NCBI GenBank assembly: GCA_903970445.1
Contig: CAJCIP010000018.1
Location: forward strand, 23,545-87,544
Source: Verrucomicrobia bacterium Tous-C9LFEB
Lineage (GTDB): Bacteria; Acidobacteriota; Terriglobia; Terriglobales; Acidobacteriaceae
DNA: 64,000 nt
Direction of reading: 5' to 3'
Numbering within the stretch: position 1 is the first letter of the stretch; each line of letters opens with the position of its first letter. The notes under the pieces were generated by a model. It had not been told where the DNA came from. It saw only the letters and a list, made by a program, of their open reading frames with translations, and did no database searches. The position numbers and the translations under genes were made by a program. Below, piece by piece: positions 43,646 through 52,157 of the stretch.

Positions 43646-44314
43646 ATGTCACACCAGATTCACCGTGCTTTTCGCAGCCTGCTGTTCGCATGGCTTCTCG
43701 TCGCGTTTGGCGTGGTGCGAATAGCGGCGCAGTTTGCGGCTCTACCGGGACATACTCCATCTGCTTACGGCGGAACGCAGGAGTTCGGTTTCATTGTTGG
43801 ATACTCCCCCGCGGGCGGACCGATATGGGGGTACCAGCAGAACGTTCGCTACAGCCCCACGATCGCGCGGTATTCCGTTCAGCTCACGCCCGACCTGGGG
43901 CTCGGTTGCCGCTGTGCGCTGCGCTACTCACCTGAAATCACGGCGCTTTCCGTGATGCATGAAAAGGCGCCGAGTTCGACGAATCCTGCCGCGCCTGTAA
44001 CCCACTACGGTGCGGGAGTCAGTCCGGTGGGGTTCCAGTTGGATTGGAGACGAGGAAGACGCGTGCAGCCGCTCTTCACCACGGACGCGGGCTTCATCTA
44101 TTACAACGATCGCGTGCTATCGCCGGAGGGATCGCAGTTCATGTACACGATTGACTTCGGCGGTGGCGTTGAGCTCTTTCGTTCGTCGCGCAATGCCGTC
44201 GTTCTGGGCTATCGTTACCAGCACCTATCGAATGCCAACATCAGCGATCACAACCCCGGAACGGATGCCGATACCTTCTACGTCGGTTTCTCGCACTTCC
44301 ACTCCCGTCATTAA
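43646..44314 (+). CDS. pagL: Acyloxyacyl hydrolase, PagL-like lipid A 3-O-deacylase
   Basis: 222 residues from the ATG at 43646, with a signal peptide ending near RIAAQ. Predicted eight-stranded outer-membrane barrel. The C-terminal stretch YRYQHLSNANISDHNPGTD carries the H-x-S motif (HLSNA) of PagL, whose His and Ser catalyse removal of the 3-O acyl chain of lipid A. It closes with YVGFSHFH. The enzyme would remodel the outer membrane and lower endotoxicity or alter barrier properties. Confidence 0.8.
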   Translation: MSHQIHRAFRSLLFAWLLVAFGVVRIAAQFAALPGHTPSAYGGTQEFGFIVGYSPAGGPIWGYQQNVRYSPTIARYSVQLTPDLGLGCRCALRYSPEITALSVMHEKAPSSTNPAAPVTHYGAGVSPVGFQLDWRRGRRVQPLFTTDAGFIYYNDRVLSPEGSQFMYTIDFGGGVELFRSSRNAVVLGYRYQHLSNANISDHNPGTDADTFYVGFSHFHSRH

Positions 44315-44332
44315 GGAAGCTCCGTTCTTCTT

Positions 44333-45394
44333 ATGCTGCCTAAAGAAGCCATTTCGCTAGAAGATCTACGCAAACCGCCTATCCGTCTTGCGAGCCTTTG
44401 TGTGCTGAGTTGCACCCTGCTCCTTCCATGCGCGAGCGCACAGGCGATCTCCATACTGCCGGCCGCTCCATCAGCTCTGATCGACCTGCCTCTCCATGAG
44501 AGCCGCGAAGGAGCCGCAACGGGGTTCGGTGCGCAACAGCAAGGGCCGCTAAAGAGCTACATGAGCAGCGAAAAAGAAACGCCGGTGATTCCTGAACGGC
44601 CCGCGCCGACCGGATTTCCGCGCTTTCCGACCCCCTCGCAGCAGCATGCTCGAGAAGAGATCGAGCGCAACACGGATTGCGAGGAGCACATACGACACGG
44701 GAAAGCATGCCGTGTGAGTTGGGCGCGTGTCATCGGAGAGTCCGCCATGTTTCTTTCCGCGCAGCATGGCGGCAACATCTATATGGATGACGACACCCGC
44801 AACGCGCTGAACATCGACATCCAGACCGGTCAATTCTGGAGCCGGTACATCTACTGCATCGACCACTACCGCTACAACCGGTGGAAGGATGATGATCCAT
44901 TCGGCGTGGATTACATAGGCCACCCGATGATGGGCGCAATGACCAACAGCATTTACGAGCAGAACGATCCGAAGCAGCGGGCTCTGATGTTCGAGAACAC
45001 GCGCCGGTATTGGATGGGCCGCCTGCGCGCAACGGCGTATTCCGCTGTGTACAGTGCCCAATGGAAGGTGGGGCCAATCAGCGAAGCTTCGGTCGGCAAC
45101 ACGGGCATTGGCTATTACATTCGCGCTCGCGACGGGATACGGACGAATGAGACCGGCATGCAGGACTTCTTCATCACGCCGATTGGTGGGCTGGCATGGA
45201 ATGTCGGCGAAGATGCGATTGATCGGTTCATTTTCCAGCATGTACGTCATGCGCAGACGAACAAGGGCCTACTGTTCGTAGCGTCTTTTATGACTCCGTT
45301 GAAGGCTGGAGCAAATATTGCGAGGTTCCGGGCTCCTTATTACCGCGACGTCGATGAGACGAGCGCCGGCATGATCCACTGGAAGCCCGAGTAG
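44333..45394 (+). CDS. Secreted protein of unknown function, downstream of pagL
   Basis: 353 residues with a signal peptide (cleavage near ASAQAI). The middle is rich in Arg, Trp and Tyr (QFWSRYIYCIDHYRYNRWKDDDPFGVDYIGHPMMGA) and the end carries QDFFITPIGGLAWNVGEDAID. The VDYIGHPMMGA stretch is vaguely like DUF3943-type envelope proteins, but I do not claim it. It starts 18 bases after pagL and is probably co-transcribed, so an outer-membrane lipid-related role is plausible. Confidence 0.6.
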   Translation: MLPKEAISLEDLRKPPIRLASLCVLSCTLLLPCASAQAISILPAAPSALIDLPLHESREGAATGFGAQQQGPLKSYMSSEKETPVIPERPAPTGFPRFPTPSQQHAREEIERNTDCEEHIRHGKACRVSWARVIGESAMFLSAQHGGNIYMDDDTRNALNIDIQTGQFWSRYIYCIDHYRYNRWKDDDPFGVDYIGHPMMGAMTNSIYEQNDPKQRALMFENTRRYWMGRLRATAYSAVYSAQWKVGPISEASVGNTGIGYYIRARDGIRTNETGMQDFFITPIGGLAWNVGEDAIDRFIFQHVRHAQTNKGLLFVASFMTPLKAGANIARFRAPYYRDVDETSAGMIHWKPE

Positions 45395-45420
45395 GTATCG
45401 GTTTACACAGCAGCAACGTC

Positions 45421-45460
45421 ACATTCATCGAACATTCACACTTGGTTTGTGGCGCATTCA
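45421..45460 (+). promoter_or_regulatory. Candidate Pho box upstream of porin-pst operon
   Basis: ACATTCA occurs at 45421 and 45432, exactly 11 bp apart, and GCATTCA at 45454, exactly 22 bp further. Direct 7-bp repeats with 11-bp phasing are the layout of PhoB sites; the reading CATTCAT shares five of seven bases with the E. coli repeat CTGTCAT. It lies about 100 bases before the porin start and before the pst genes. Confidence 0.6.
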
Positions 45461-45562
45461 CACTAGCCTGCGACCATCGTTCTCATACCGCAACCATACA
45501 AGGCCCGCGCATGTTGTATTGCGCCGATTGGGTCTGCCCGGATGCTGGTATTCGAAAGGGAA

Positions 45563-47476
45563 ATGATGAAGCGACTCGGCAGAGTGGCGGCACTTGCACT
45601 TATTGCAAGCCTGGCAAACGCGCAATCGACAGATAACGCAGCCTCCACGCACAAGATAAAGAAGGCAACGGCGCACAAGAAGACAACCGCACACAAGCCT
45701 TCGGCAACAGAACTGCAGCTGGAGACCTTGCGCTCCCAGATGAAGGAGCAGCAGGCGCAGATTGATGCGCTGCGCACCCAGCTTTCGGCACGTGACCAGC
45801 AGGTAGCAGCGGCGCAATCCACAACGGCAACGGCGCAGGCTCAGGCTGCCGACGCGAGCGCCAAGGTGGATGCAGTGCAGGCTACTGTGCAGCAGACCAC
45901 CACGCAGGTGGATACGCTGACTACCAAGGTGAACGATGTCCAGCAGAACACGACGGCTCTGCAGGATACGGTGATCGCCAATCAGGCGCAGACGCAGCAG
46001 CAGATCAACTCGCCGACAGCGATTCACTACAAAGGTGTGACCATTACACCTGTCGCCTTCTTTGCGCTGGAAGGCGTGTACCGGCAGCGCTCGGTAAATT
46101 CTGACATCAATACGCCTTTCAACTCGATTCCTTTCCCGAGTGCGGACGAAGGCCACGTGAGCGAACTGAATTTCTCCGGACGGCAGTCCCGCCTCGGTGG
46201 ATTGTTTGAAGGCAACGCCGGCAAGTACAAGCTCTCGGGTTACTTTGAAACCGACTTCCTCGGAACCGGCACATCTTCGAACAACAACCAGAGCAACAGC
46301 TACGTGCTGCGCCAACGCCAGATTTGGGGCCGTGCGGAAACAACCGGCGGCTTTGCTGTCACGGGCGGTCAGATGTGGTCGTTGGTGACGGAAGACGGCA
46401 AGTACGCCGATCCGCGTACAGAAAAGCTGCCGAACACGGTGGATCCGCAGTACATGGTCGGCTTCTCATGGACGCGTCAGCCCGGCCTTCGCCTTTCGCA
46501 ACGCTTCGGCGACGCGAAGACCGGTGCGTTCACCATGGCGATGTCGCTGGAGCAGGCGCAGATCACCAACTTCACCTCGAACGGAACGAATCCAGCCGGC
46601 TACTTCTTTGCTGGTCCCGGCCAGAACGGCGGTCTCTACAACGCTGCGGCGGGTGCTGGTGCGGGTAATACAGCGTCGACAGCGGCGATTACCACGTATG
46701 CAAACAATACGGCTCCTGACGTAGTCGTCAAGGGTGCGATTGATCTGCCGAAGGCCCACTTTGAGCTGGGCGGTATTGCTCGCTTCCTTCGCGATTTCTA
46801 TAACCCCGTCACCTATGGTGGAACCGCTGCTGCGCCGACCTTCACCTATGACGCGGCTCACCAGCTTAGCCACACAGCCTCTGCCGGTGGTATTTTCGGC
46901 AGCGCCCGTGTAAGCGCAAGTAAGTTTGCTGACATTGCCGTTCAAGCGATGGCTGGTCAAGGTGTGGGACGTTATGGTTCGTCGCAGCTTGCTGACGCCA
47001 CACTTCGCCCGGATGAAACGCTGGAGCCCATCCGCAACTATCACGGGTTGTTCAGTCTGGAGACGCATCCGGCTCCGAAGCTCGATGTGTACGCCTATTA
47101 CGGTGGCGAGTATGCGCAGCGCACCGTTTACGCGACGCCTGTAGGCAATCTGATCGGCTATGGGCCGCGCAACGTGAGCGACGCTGGTTGCTACAACTCG
47201 CCCCAGGTCCCAGGAGTGGGCGGAACGGGCGGCTCCATTTCGCCGGCTGCGTGCGGCTCACCGACGCGTTACGTTCAGGAGGGCATGCTTGGCTTCACGT
47301 ACCGCGTAGTGAACAGCCCGAAGTATGGCCGACTGCAATATCAGTTCACGTACAGCTACCTGCAGCGGAACCTGTGGTCTGGAGCTGTAACGGGCAGCCT
47401 TGTTCCGAACGCTCCAACCGGCCCGCGTGCTCTCGACAATATGATCCACGCCGGAATGCGCTACTACATTCCGTAG
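45563..47476 (+). CDS. Outer-membrane porin with N-terminal coiled coil, phosphate locus
   Basis: 637 residues from the ATG at 45563 (AAAGGG upstream); the ATG that follows it is equally possible. Signal peptide to SLANA. Residues 20-155 are a Lys/Ala/Gln-rich region with a long coiled coil (LETLRSQMKEQQAQIDALRTQL, then repeats of VDAVQATVQQTTTQ type), which probably trimerises or spans the periplasm toward peptidoglycan. The rest is a beta-barrel of DcaP or OprO/P type (VTITPVAFFALEGVY, LGGLFEGNAGKYKLSGYFETDFLG). Its position ahead of pstS and behind a Pho box suggests phosphate or anion uptake; that is inference. Confidence 0.8.
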   Translation: MMKRLGRVAALALIASLANAQSTDNAASTHKIKKATAHKKTTAHKPSATELQLETLRSQMKEQQAQIDALRTQLSARDQQVAAAQSTTATAQAQAADASAKVDAVQATVQQTTTQVDTLTTKVNDVQQNTTALQDTVIANQAQTQQQINSPTAIHYKGVTITPVAFFALEGVYRQRSVNSDINTPFNSIPFPSADEGHVSELNFSGRQSRLGGLFEGNAGKYKLSGYFETDFLGTGTSSNNNQSNSYVLRQRQIWGRAETTGGFAVTGGQMWSLVTEDGKYADPRTEKLPNTVDPQYMVGFSWTRQPGLRLSQRFGDAKTGAFTMAMSLEQAQITNFTSNGTNPAGYFFAGPGQNGGLYNAAAGAGAGNTASTAAITTYANNTAPDVVVKGAIDLPKAHFELGGIARFLRDFYNPVTYGGTAAAPTFTYDAAHQLSHTASAGGIFGSARVSASKFADIAVQAMAGQGVGRYGSSQLADATLRPDETLEPIRNYHGLFSLETHPAPKLDVYAYYGGEYAQRTVYATPVGNLIGYGPRNVSDAGCYNSPQVPGVGGTGGSISPAACGSPTRYVQEGMLGFTYRVVNSPKYGRLQYQFTYSYLQRNLWSGAVTGSLVPNAPTGPRALDNMIHAGMRYYIP

Positions 47477-47480
47477 TTCA

Positions 47481-47520
47481 GGAGGCAGCGGCGGCAACGC
47501 GAAGGCCATCGCTGCCCTCC
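47481..47520. repeat. Hairpin between porin and pstS
   Basis: GGAGGCAGCG (47481-47490) pairs with CGCTGCCCTCC (47510-47520) with one bulge; there is no T run. It looks like an mRNA-stabilising or processing hairpin rather than a terminator, and it carries the 12-mer AACGCGAAGGCC that also occurs at 37419. Confidence 0.45.
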
Positions 47521-47581
47521 AAATCGTTACCGCGAAACCGTACAGCAGGCCGGCCCATGGTCGCCTGAACAGGAGAACGGC

Positions 47582-48589
47582 ATGAATCTGAAGTTTGCAG
47601 TCGCTATCGCCGGGCTTACCCTAGCCTCGGCAGCTGGTGCGCAGTCGCTCAACGGCGCAGGCGCTACCTTCCCTAATCCCATCTACTCGAAGTGGTTCAG
47701 CGAATACTCTGCCAGCCACCCGGGCGTGCAAATCAATTACCAGTCGGTCGGTTCGGGCGCCGGCATTCGTCAGGCGTCGCAGGGCATCGTTGACTTCGGC
47801 GCCACGGATGGTCCGATGACCGACCAGCAGATCAGCGAAGCCAAGGTGAAGCTGTTTCATATTCCAACAGTGCTCGGTGCCGTCGTCCCGACCTACAACA
47901 TCCCTGGTGTCAGCGGCGAGTTGAAGTTCACGGGCGACGTGATCGCTGGAATCTATCTCGGCGAGATCACCAATTGGCATGATCCAAAGATTGCTCAGCT
48001 GAACCCTGGTGTCACCCTGCCGGATCATCAGATTCTTCCGGTATACCGCTCAGATGGGTCGGGCACAACTTACATCTTTACCGACTATCTGTCCAAGGTC
48101 TCGGCTGACTTCTCCAGCAAAATAGGCAAGAGCACTTCTGTACACTGGCCCGTGGGTATCGGCCAGAAGGGCAACGAGGGCGTCGCAGGCATGGTGCGTA
48201 ACAGCCCCTATTCCTTCGGCTACGTCGAGCTGATCTATGCATTGCAGAACAAGATGTCCTTCGGTTCGGTGAAGAACCCGTCCGGCAAGTTCGTCAAGGC
48301 ATCCACCAGCGCGGTCACAGCTGCGGCGGCGGGTGCGGCAAAGAACATGCCGAACGATTTTCGTGTGTCGATCACCAACGCTCCTGGGGCGGATTCTTAC
48401 CCAATCTCTTCCTTCACCTGGCTGCTGATTCCGCTGAAATCGGCTGATCCAGCCAAGGGCAAGGTGCTGAACGATTTCCTCCACTGGATGCTGCAGCATG
48501 GTGAGAGTGAAGTAGAAGCACTGTCCTATGCTCCGCTTCCTCAGCCGGTCGCGTTGAAAGTGAACGGCGCGCTCAACTACCTGAAGTAG
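47582..48589 (+). CDS. pstS: Phosphate-binding protein PstS
   Basis: 335 residues, periplasmic; signal peptide cleaved near AAGAQ. LNGAGATFPNPIYSKWF, YQSVGSGAGIRQ, DFGATDGPMTD and PVYRSDGSGTTYIFTDYL are the phosphate-binding segments; the S-G-T in RSDGSGTT contacts the oxyanion. GGAGA seven bases before the ATG. It delivers phosphate to PstCA. A terminator hairpin follows the stop, so extra PstS relative to the membrane parts is likely. Confidence 0.95.
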   Translation: MNLKFAVAIAGLTLASAAGAQSLNGAGATFPNPIYSKWFSEYSASHPGVQINYQSVGSGAGIRQASQGIVDFGATDGPMTDQQISEAKVKLFHIPTVLGAVVPTYNIPGVSGELKFTGDVIAGIYLGEITNWHDPKIAQLNPGVTLPDHQILPVYRSDGSGTTYIFTDYLSKVSADFSSKIGKSTSVHWPVGIGQKGNEGVAGMVRNSPYSFGYVELIYALQNKMSFGSVKNPSGKFVKASTSAVTAAAAGAAKNMPNDFRVSITNAPGADSYPISSFTWLLIPLKSADPAKGKVLNDFLHWMLQHGESEVEALSYAPLPQPVALKVNGALNYLK

Positions 48590-48603
48590 AATTTGGCGGT
48601 ACC

Positions 48604-48633
48604 GGCCTGTGCGCTGCGGCGCGCAGGCCTTTT
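48604..48633 (+). terminator. Intrinsic terminator between pstS and pstC
   Basis: Stem GGCCTGTGCGC (48604-48614) and GCGCGCAGGCC (48619-48629), 11 pairs with one G-U, TGCG loop, then TTTT. Partial termination here would give more pstS than pstCAB transcript. Confidence 0.75.
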
Positions 48634-48727
48634 GCATCACTTAGCACTACGGTCGCGCAAGCGTTCGATTTTCTCCTTACTTGGTCCTGCTGAGCGGATC
48701 GGACTGCAATCAGACCCGGAAGGCCAC

Positions 48728-49777
48728 ATGTCCGAACCATCCCGAGTGGAAGTGCCTCTGCTGAACATGCAGGTTGCTGAGCAGAGCCGTCGCGCTCCAG
48801 CACCCATGGTCGCAAAAGCTCCTGCGGGCATTCGCAGGTTTCTGCACACACAAACCAGTGGCGCCGTGGCCGACCGCGCGTTCGGTGGTCTCATGCTCAC
48901 ATGCGCCCTGAGTATTCTTGCCATTGTTGTCCTTATCGTTGTCATGCTGCTCGATCAGTCGAAGCTTTCACTGCACGCCTTTGGGCTGAAGTTCTTCTTC
49001 CGAACGGCATGGGACCCTGTCTCCGGCGATTTCGGCGCGCTCCCGTTTATCTACGGAACTCTCGTCACGTCCTTCCTTGCTCTTTGCATTGCCGTGCCGC
49101 TGGCGCTGTGCGTGGCGATCTTCATTATGGAGATCAGTCCTGCGTTCCTGCGGACACCGATTGCGTTTCTCACCGAACTGCTGGCTGCTATTCCATCCGT
49201 TGTGTATGGCCTGTGGGCCATCTTCGTGCTCGTGCCCATGATGCGCGATCATCTTGGGCCATTCCTGGCGAAGTACTTTGGTTGGACCGGGCTTTTTGGT
49301 GGATCGAATTTCGGCGAGGGATTTCTCACCGCCGGGATCATTCTTTCAATCATGATTCTCCCCGTAATTTCCTCGATTACGCGCGAAGTGATGGGCGCCG
49401 TCCCCATCAGCCAGAAAGAAGCAGCCCTGGCGTTGGGTGCAACTCGCTGGGAAATGATTCGCATGTCCGTGCTTCGCAACTCACGCATTGGCATTGTGGG
49501 CGCTGTGATCCTGGGGCTGGGCCGCGCGCTCGGCGAAACGATGGCAGTGACCATGGTGATCGGCAACAATCCACAAATCAGCCATAGTCTTTTTGCTCCT
49601 GGCCATACGCTCGCCAGCGTCATTGCAAATGAGTTCACCGAGGCGACGGGCGACCTTTACCTTTCGGCCCTGATTGAGATCGGCCTCGCTTTGTTCCTCG
49701 TGACGATCGTCGTGAACTCCATCGCCCGCTTATTAGTTTGGGCTGTAACGCGGGGCAAACCCGTGGCTGCCCACTAG
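48728..49777 (+). CDS. pstC: Phosphate ABC permease PstC
   Basis: 349 residues from the ATG at 48728 (GGAAGG before it); the longer in-frame reading would run through the terminator hairpin. About six membrane helices. Family segments FIYGTLVTSFLALCIAVPLAL, LTELLAAIPSVVYGLWAIFVL, and the ATPase-contact loop PISQKEAALALGATRWEMI (EAA motif) are present. Forms the channel with PstA. An extra N-terminal arm of about 60 residues precedes the first helix. Confidence 0.95.
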   Translation: MSEPSRVEVPLLNMQVAEQSRRAPAPMVAKAPAGIRRFLHTQTSGAVADRAFGGLMLTCALSILAIVVLIVVMLLDQSKLSLHAFGLKFFFRTAWDPVSGDFGALPFIYGTLVTSFLALCIAVPLALCVAIFIMEISPAFLRTPIAFLTELLAAIPSVVYGLWAIFVLVPMMRDHLGPFLAKYFGWTGLFGGSNFGEGFLTAGIILSIMILPVISSITREVMGAVPISQKEAALALGATRWEMIRMSVLRNSRIGIVGAVILGLGRALGETMAVTMVIGNNPQISHSLFAPGHTLASVIANEFTEATGDLYLSALIEIGLALFLVTIVVNSIARLLVWAVTRGKPVAAH

Positions 49778-49784
49778 GACGACC

Positions 49785-50657
49785 ATGACCCAGATACGTC
49801 CAAGCCGCAGCAATGCATCGATCCGTCAGGCGACCAACCATATCGTGACGGCAATCTCCATCCTGAGCACCATTGTTGTTTTGGTGCCGCTCATCGCGAT
49901 TCTTTTCTATCTGATTTACAAAGGGGCGAGCTCGCTTAATCTTGCCTTCTTCACGCATACACCGAAGCCGGTTGGCGAATCAGGGGGCGGTATGGCGAAC
50001 TCCATCGTCGGATCTTCGCTGGTACTTCTCGTCGCGAGCCTGATGGGTATTCCAATCGGGATTGCCGGCGGCGTGTACCTTTCGGAATACGGAAGCGGCA
50101 CGTGGATGGGCGCAATCATCCGGTTTACTGCTGATGTTCTGAACGGCGTGCCATCGATTGTGATGGGCATCGCGGGGTACGCATTGATCGTGGTGCATCA
50201 GCATCATTTCTCCGCTCTAGCCGGTGGCGTGACGCTGTCCATCATGATGATTCCGACAGTTACTCGCACAACCGAAGAGATGTTGCGCACGGTTCCGAAC
50301 TCTCTGCGCGAAGCAGCTTATGGCCTCGGCGTACCGCGCTGGCGCACGGTTCTTTCCATCAGCCTGCGCAGCGCGGCTCCCGGCATCATTACGGGATGCA
50401 TGTTGGCGTTCGCGCGTGTTGCGGGCGAAACAGCGCCGCTCTTATTTACCGCGTTTGGCAGCAATTTCTGGCCGCATAGCCTGAATGAGCCGATCGCCGC
50501 GTTGCCGCTCCAGATCTTCGTTTATGCATTGTCACCTTATGACGAATGGCATCGGCTTGCGTGGGCCGGATCACTGGTCCTCATCACGCTCATCATGCTC
50601 TCTGTTGGCCTGGTGCGTTACGTCACGTCTCGTGGACAGCTCAAGGGAGGAATGTAG
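49785..50657 (+). CDS. pstA: Phosphate ABC permease PstA
   Basis: 290 residues, six membrane helices. [35 protein letters not shown] and the EAA loop [20 protein letters not shown] identify PstA, partner of PstC. Seven bases after pstC; its stop overlaps the pstB GTG by one base. Confidence 0.95.
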   Translation: MTQIRPSRSNASIRQATNHIVTAISILSTIVVLVPLIAILFYLIYKGASSLNLAFFTHTPKPVGESGGGMANSIVGSSLVLLVASLMGIPIGIAGGVYLSEYGSGTWMGAIIRFTADVLNGVPSIVMGIAGYALIVVHQHHFSALAGGVTLSIMMIPTVTRTTEEMLRTVPNSLREAAYGLGVPRWRTVLSISLRSAAPGIITGCMLAFARVAGETAPLLFTAFGSNFWPHSLNEPIAALPLQIFVYALSPYDEWHRLAWAGSLVLITLIMLSVGLVRYVTSRGQLKGGM

Positions 50658-51415
50658 TGGGCGTTGGTATTGAAGTTGTCGATCTGAATGCGTGGTATGG
50701 CGTCACGCACACGCTGAAGGACATAACGCTAAACATTCCTCCAAACTCCGCGACGGCACTGATTGGGCCTTCGGGCTGCGGCAAATCCACCTTTGTGCGC
50801 TGTTTGAACCGGATGCACGAAACGAATCCTGCGGCCCGCGCCACGGGAACGGTGAAGGTTGGCGACCGCGACATCTATCGCGATGCTTCACCGGTAGAGA
50901 TCCGTCGGCGCATTGGCATGGTCTTTCAGCGCCCGAACCCGTTCCCAACGATGTCGATTTATGACAACGTTGCGAGCGGACTGAAGTTGAACGGCTTTCG
51001 CAACCGCAAGGTGCTGGATGAAGTGGTGGAACGATCGCTCAAGCAGTCAGCCCTGTGGGAAGAAGTGAAAGACGATCTGAAGAAGAAGTCAGGCGCGTCG
51101 CTCTCAGGCGGACAGCAACAACGTCTCTGCATTGCACGCGCGCTTGCCGTAGATCCGGAAGTGCTGCTGATGGACGAGCCCGCGAGCGCGCTCGATCCAG
51201 TGTCTACTTCGAAGATCGAAGATCTGATTTTTAACCTCAAGAATGAGTACACGATTGTCATCGTGACCCACAACATGCAGCAAGCGGCACGTGTCGCCGA
51301 AAATACAGGATTCTTCCTCATGGGCCAGCTCGTCGAATTCACATCCACCAACGTGATCTTCACAAAGCCGAAGGACAAGCGGACGGAAGACTACATCACA
51401 GGAAGGTTTGGCTGA
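50657..51415 (+). CDS. pstB: Phosphate ABC ATPase PstB
   Basis: 252 residues from a GTG at 50657 that shares one base with the pstA stop; GGAGG lies 7 bases before, which decides this start over longer readings. Walker [10 protein letters not shown], the PstB-specific FQRPNPFP after the Q-loop, signature LSGGQQQR and Walker [14 protein letters not shown]. ATPase subunit of the Pst importer. Confidence 0.96.
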   Translation: MGVGIEVVDLNAWYGVTHTLKDITLNIPPNSATALIGPSGCGKSTFVRCLNRMHETNPAARATGTVKVGDRDIYRDASPVEIRRRIGMVFQRPNPFPTMSIYDNVASGLKLNGFRNRKVLDEVVERSLKQSALWEEVKDDLKKKSGASLSGGQQQRLCIARALAVDPEVLLMDEPASALDPVSTSKIEDLIFNLKNEYTIVIVTHNMQQAARVAENTGFFLMGQLVEFTSTNVIFTKPKDKRTEDYITGRFG

Positions 51416-52107
51416 TGCGCGTTAAGTTTCATAAGAATCTGGATGAGTTGAAAGAGCGTTTGCTGGTGATGGCGGGCCTTGCAGAGCAGGCCGTGCAGCG
51501 CAGCATCGAAGCGTATCGCACGCGCGACCTCTCGCTGTGCGACCTCGTATTTCAGTCCGAGCCTGCTATCAATCGCTTTGAGCGCGAGGTTGACCAGATG
51601 GCTCTCGACTTACTCGCGATGGAACAGCCAATGGCTGTCGATCTGCGCTTTCTATACGCCGTGCTGCGGATCAATGCTGATCTGGAGCGCGTTGGTGATC
51701 AGGCGGTGAACATCGCTGCGCGAGTACAAGAAATGACAGCACAGGCCAGTGCGGAGCTTCCCGTCGACATTCCAAAGCTCGCGAACTTGTCATCCGCCAT
51801 GGTGCGCAAGTCGTTGCAATCCCTGATCGAGGCGAACAGTGAGATGGCGCATTCCGTGCTGGCGATGGACGACGAAGTGGATGCGATGAACAGTGACGCG
51901 TTTCACGCCATTACGGAGTTGGTGCAGCGCAAGCCGGACCTTGCGCCGCAGGCATTGAACGCGCTAATCATCGCTCGCAATCTCGAACGCGTTGGAGATC
52001 ATGCAACGAACATCGCCGAAGACGTTATCTTCTGGGTTGAAGGCGCCGACGTGCGGCACAGCTCGGATTCAAGAAGCGAGAAAAGGGACGTAGAAGAAAC
52101 TTCGTAG
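51415..52107 (+). CDS. phoU: Phosphate signalling regulator PhoU
   Basis: 230 residues, two repeats of a three-helix bundle: metal-binding E/D motifs in the RFEREVDQMALDLLAMEQPMAVDLR and RNLERVGDHATNIAEDVIFW segments. Represses the Pho response when phosphate is plentiful, through PstB and PhoR. Start overlaps pstB by one base. PhoB and PhoR are not in the window. Confidence 0.95.
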   Translation: MRVKFHKNLDELKERLLVMAGLAEQAVQRSIEAYRTRDLSLCDLVFQSEPAINRFEREVDQMALDLLAMEQPMAVDLRFLYAVLRINADLERVGDQAVNIAARVQEMTAQASAELPVDIPKLANLSSAMVRKSLQSLIEANSEMAHSVLAMDDEVDAMNSDAFHAITELVQRKPDLAPQALNALIIARNLERVGDHATNIAEDVIFWVEGADVRHSSDSRSEKRDVEETS

Positions 52108-52126
52108 CTCATCATCCAGCTTCGTC

Positions 52127-52157
52127 AAAACTGCGGGCCTACTGGCCCGCAGTTTTT
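52127..52157. terminator. Bidirectional terminator between phoU and mrdA
   Basis: AAAACTGCGGGCC (52127-52139) and GGCCCGCAGTTTTT (52144-52157): 13 pairs, loop TACT. A-run and T-run flank it, so it can end transcripts from both sides. The stop codon of the minus-strand mrdA (52139-52141) lies at the top of the stem and loop. Confidence 0.85.
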
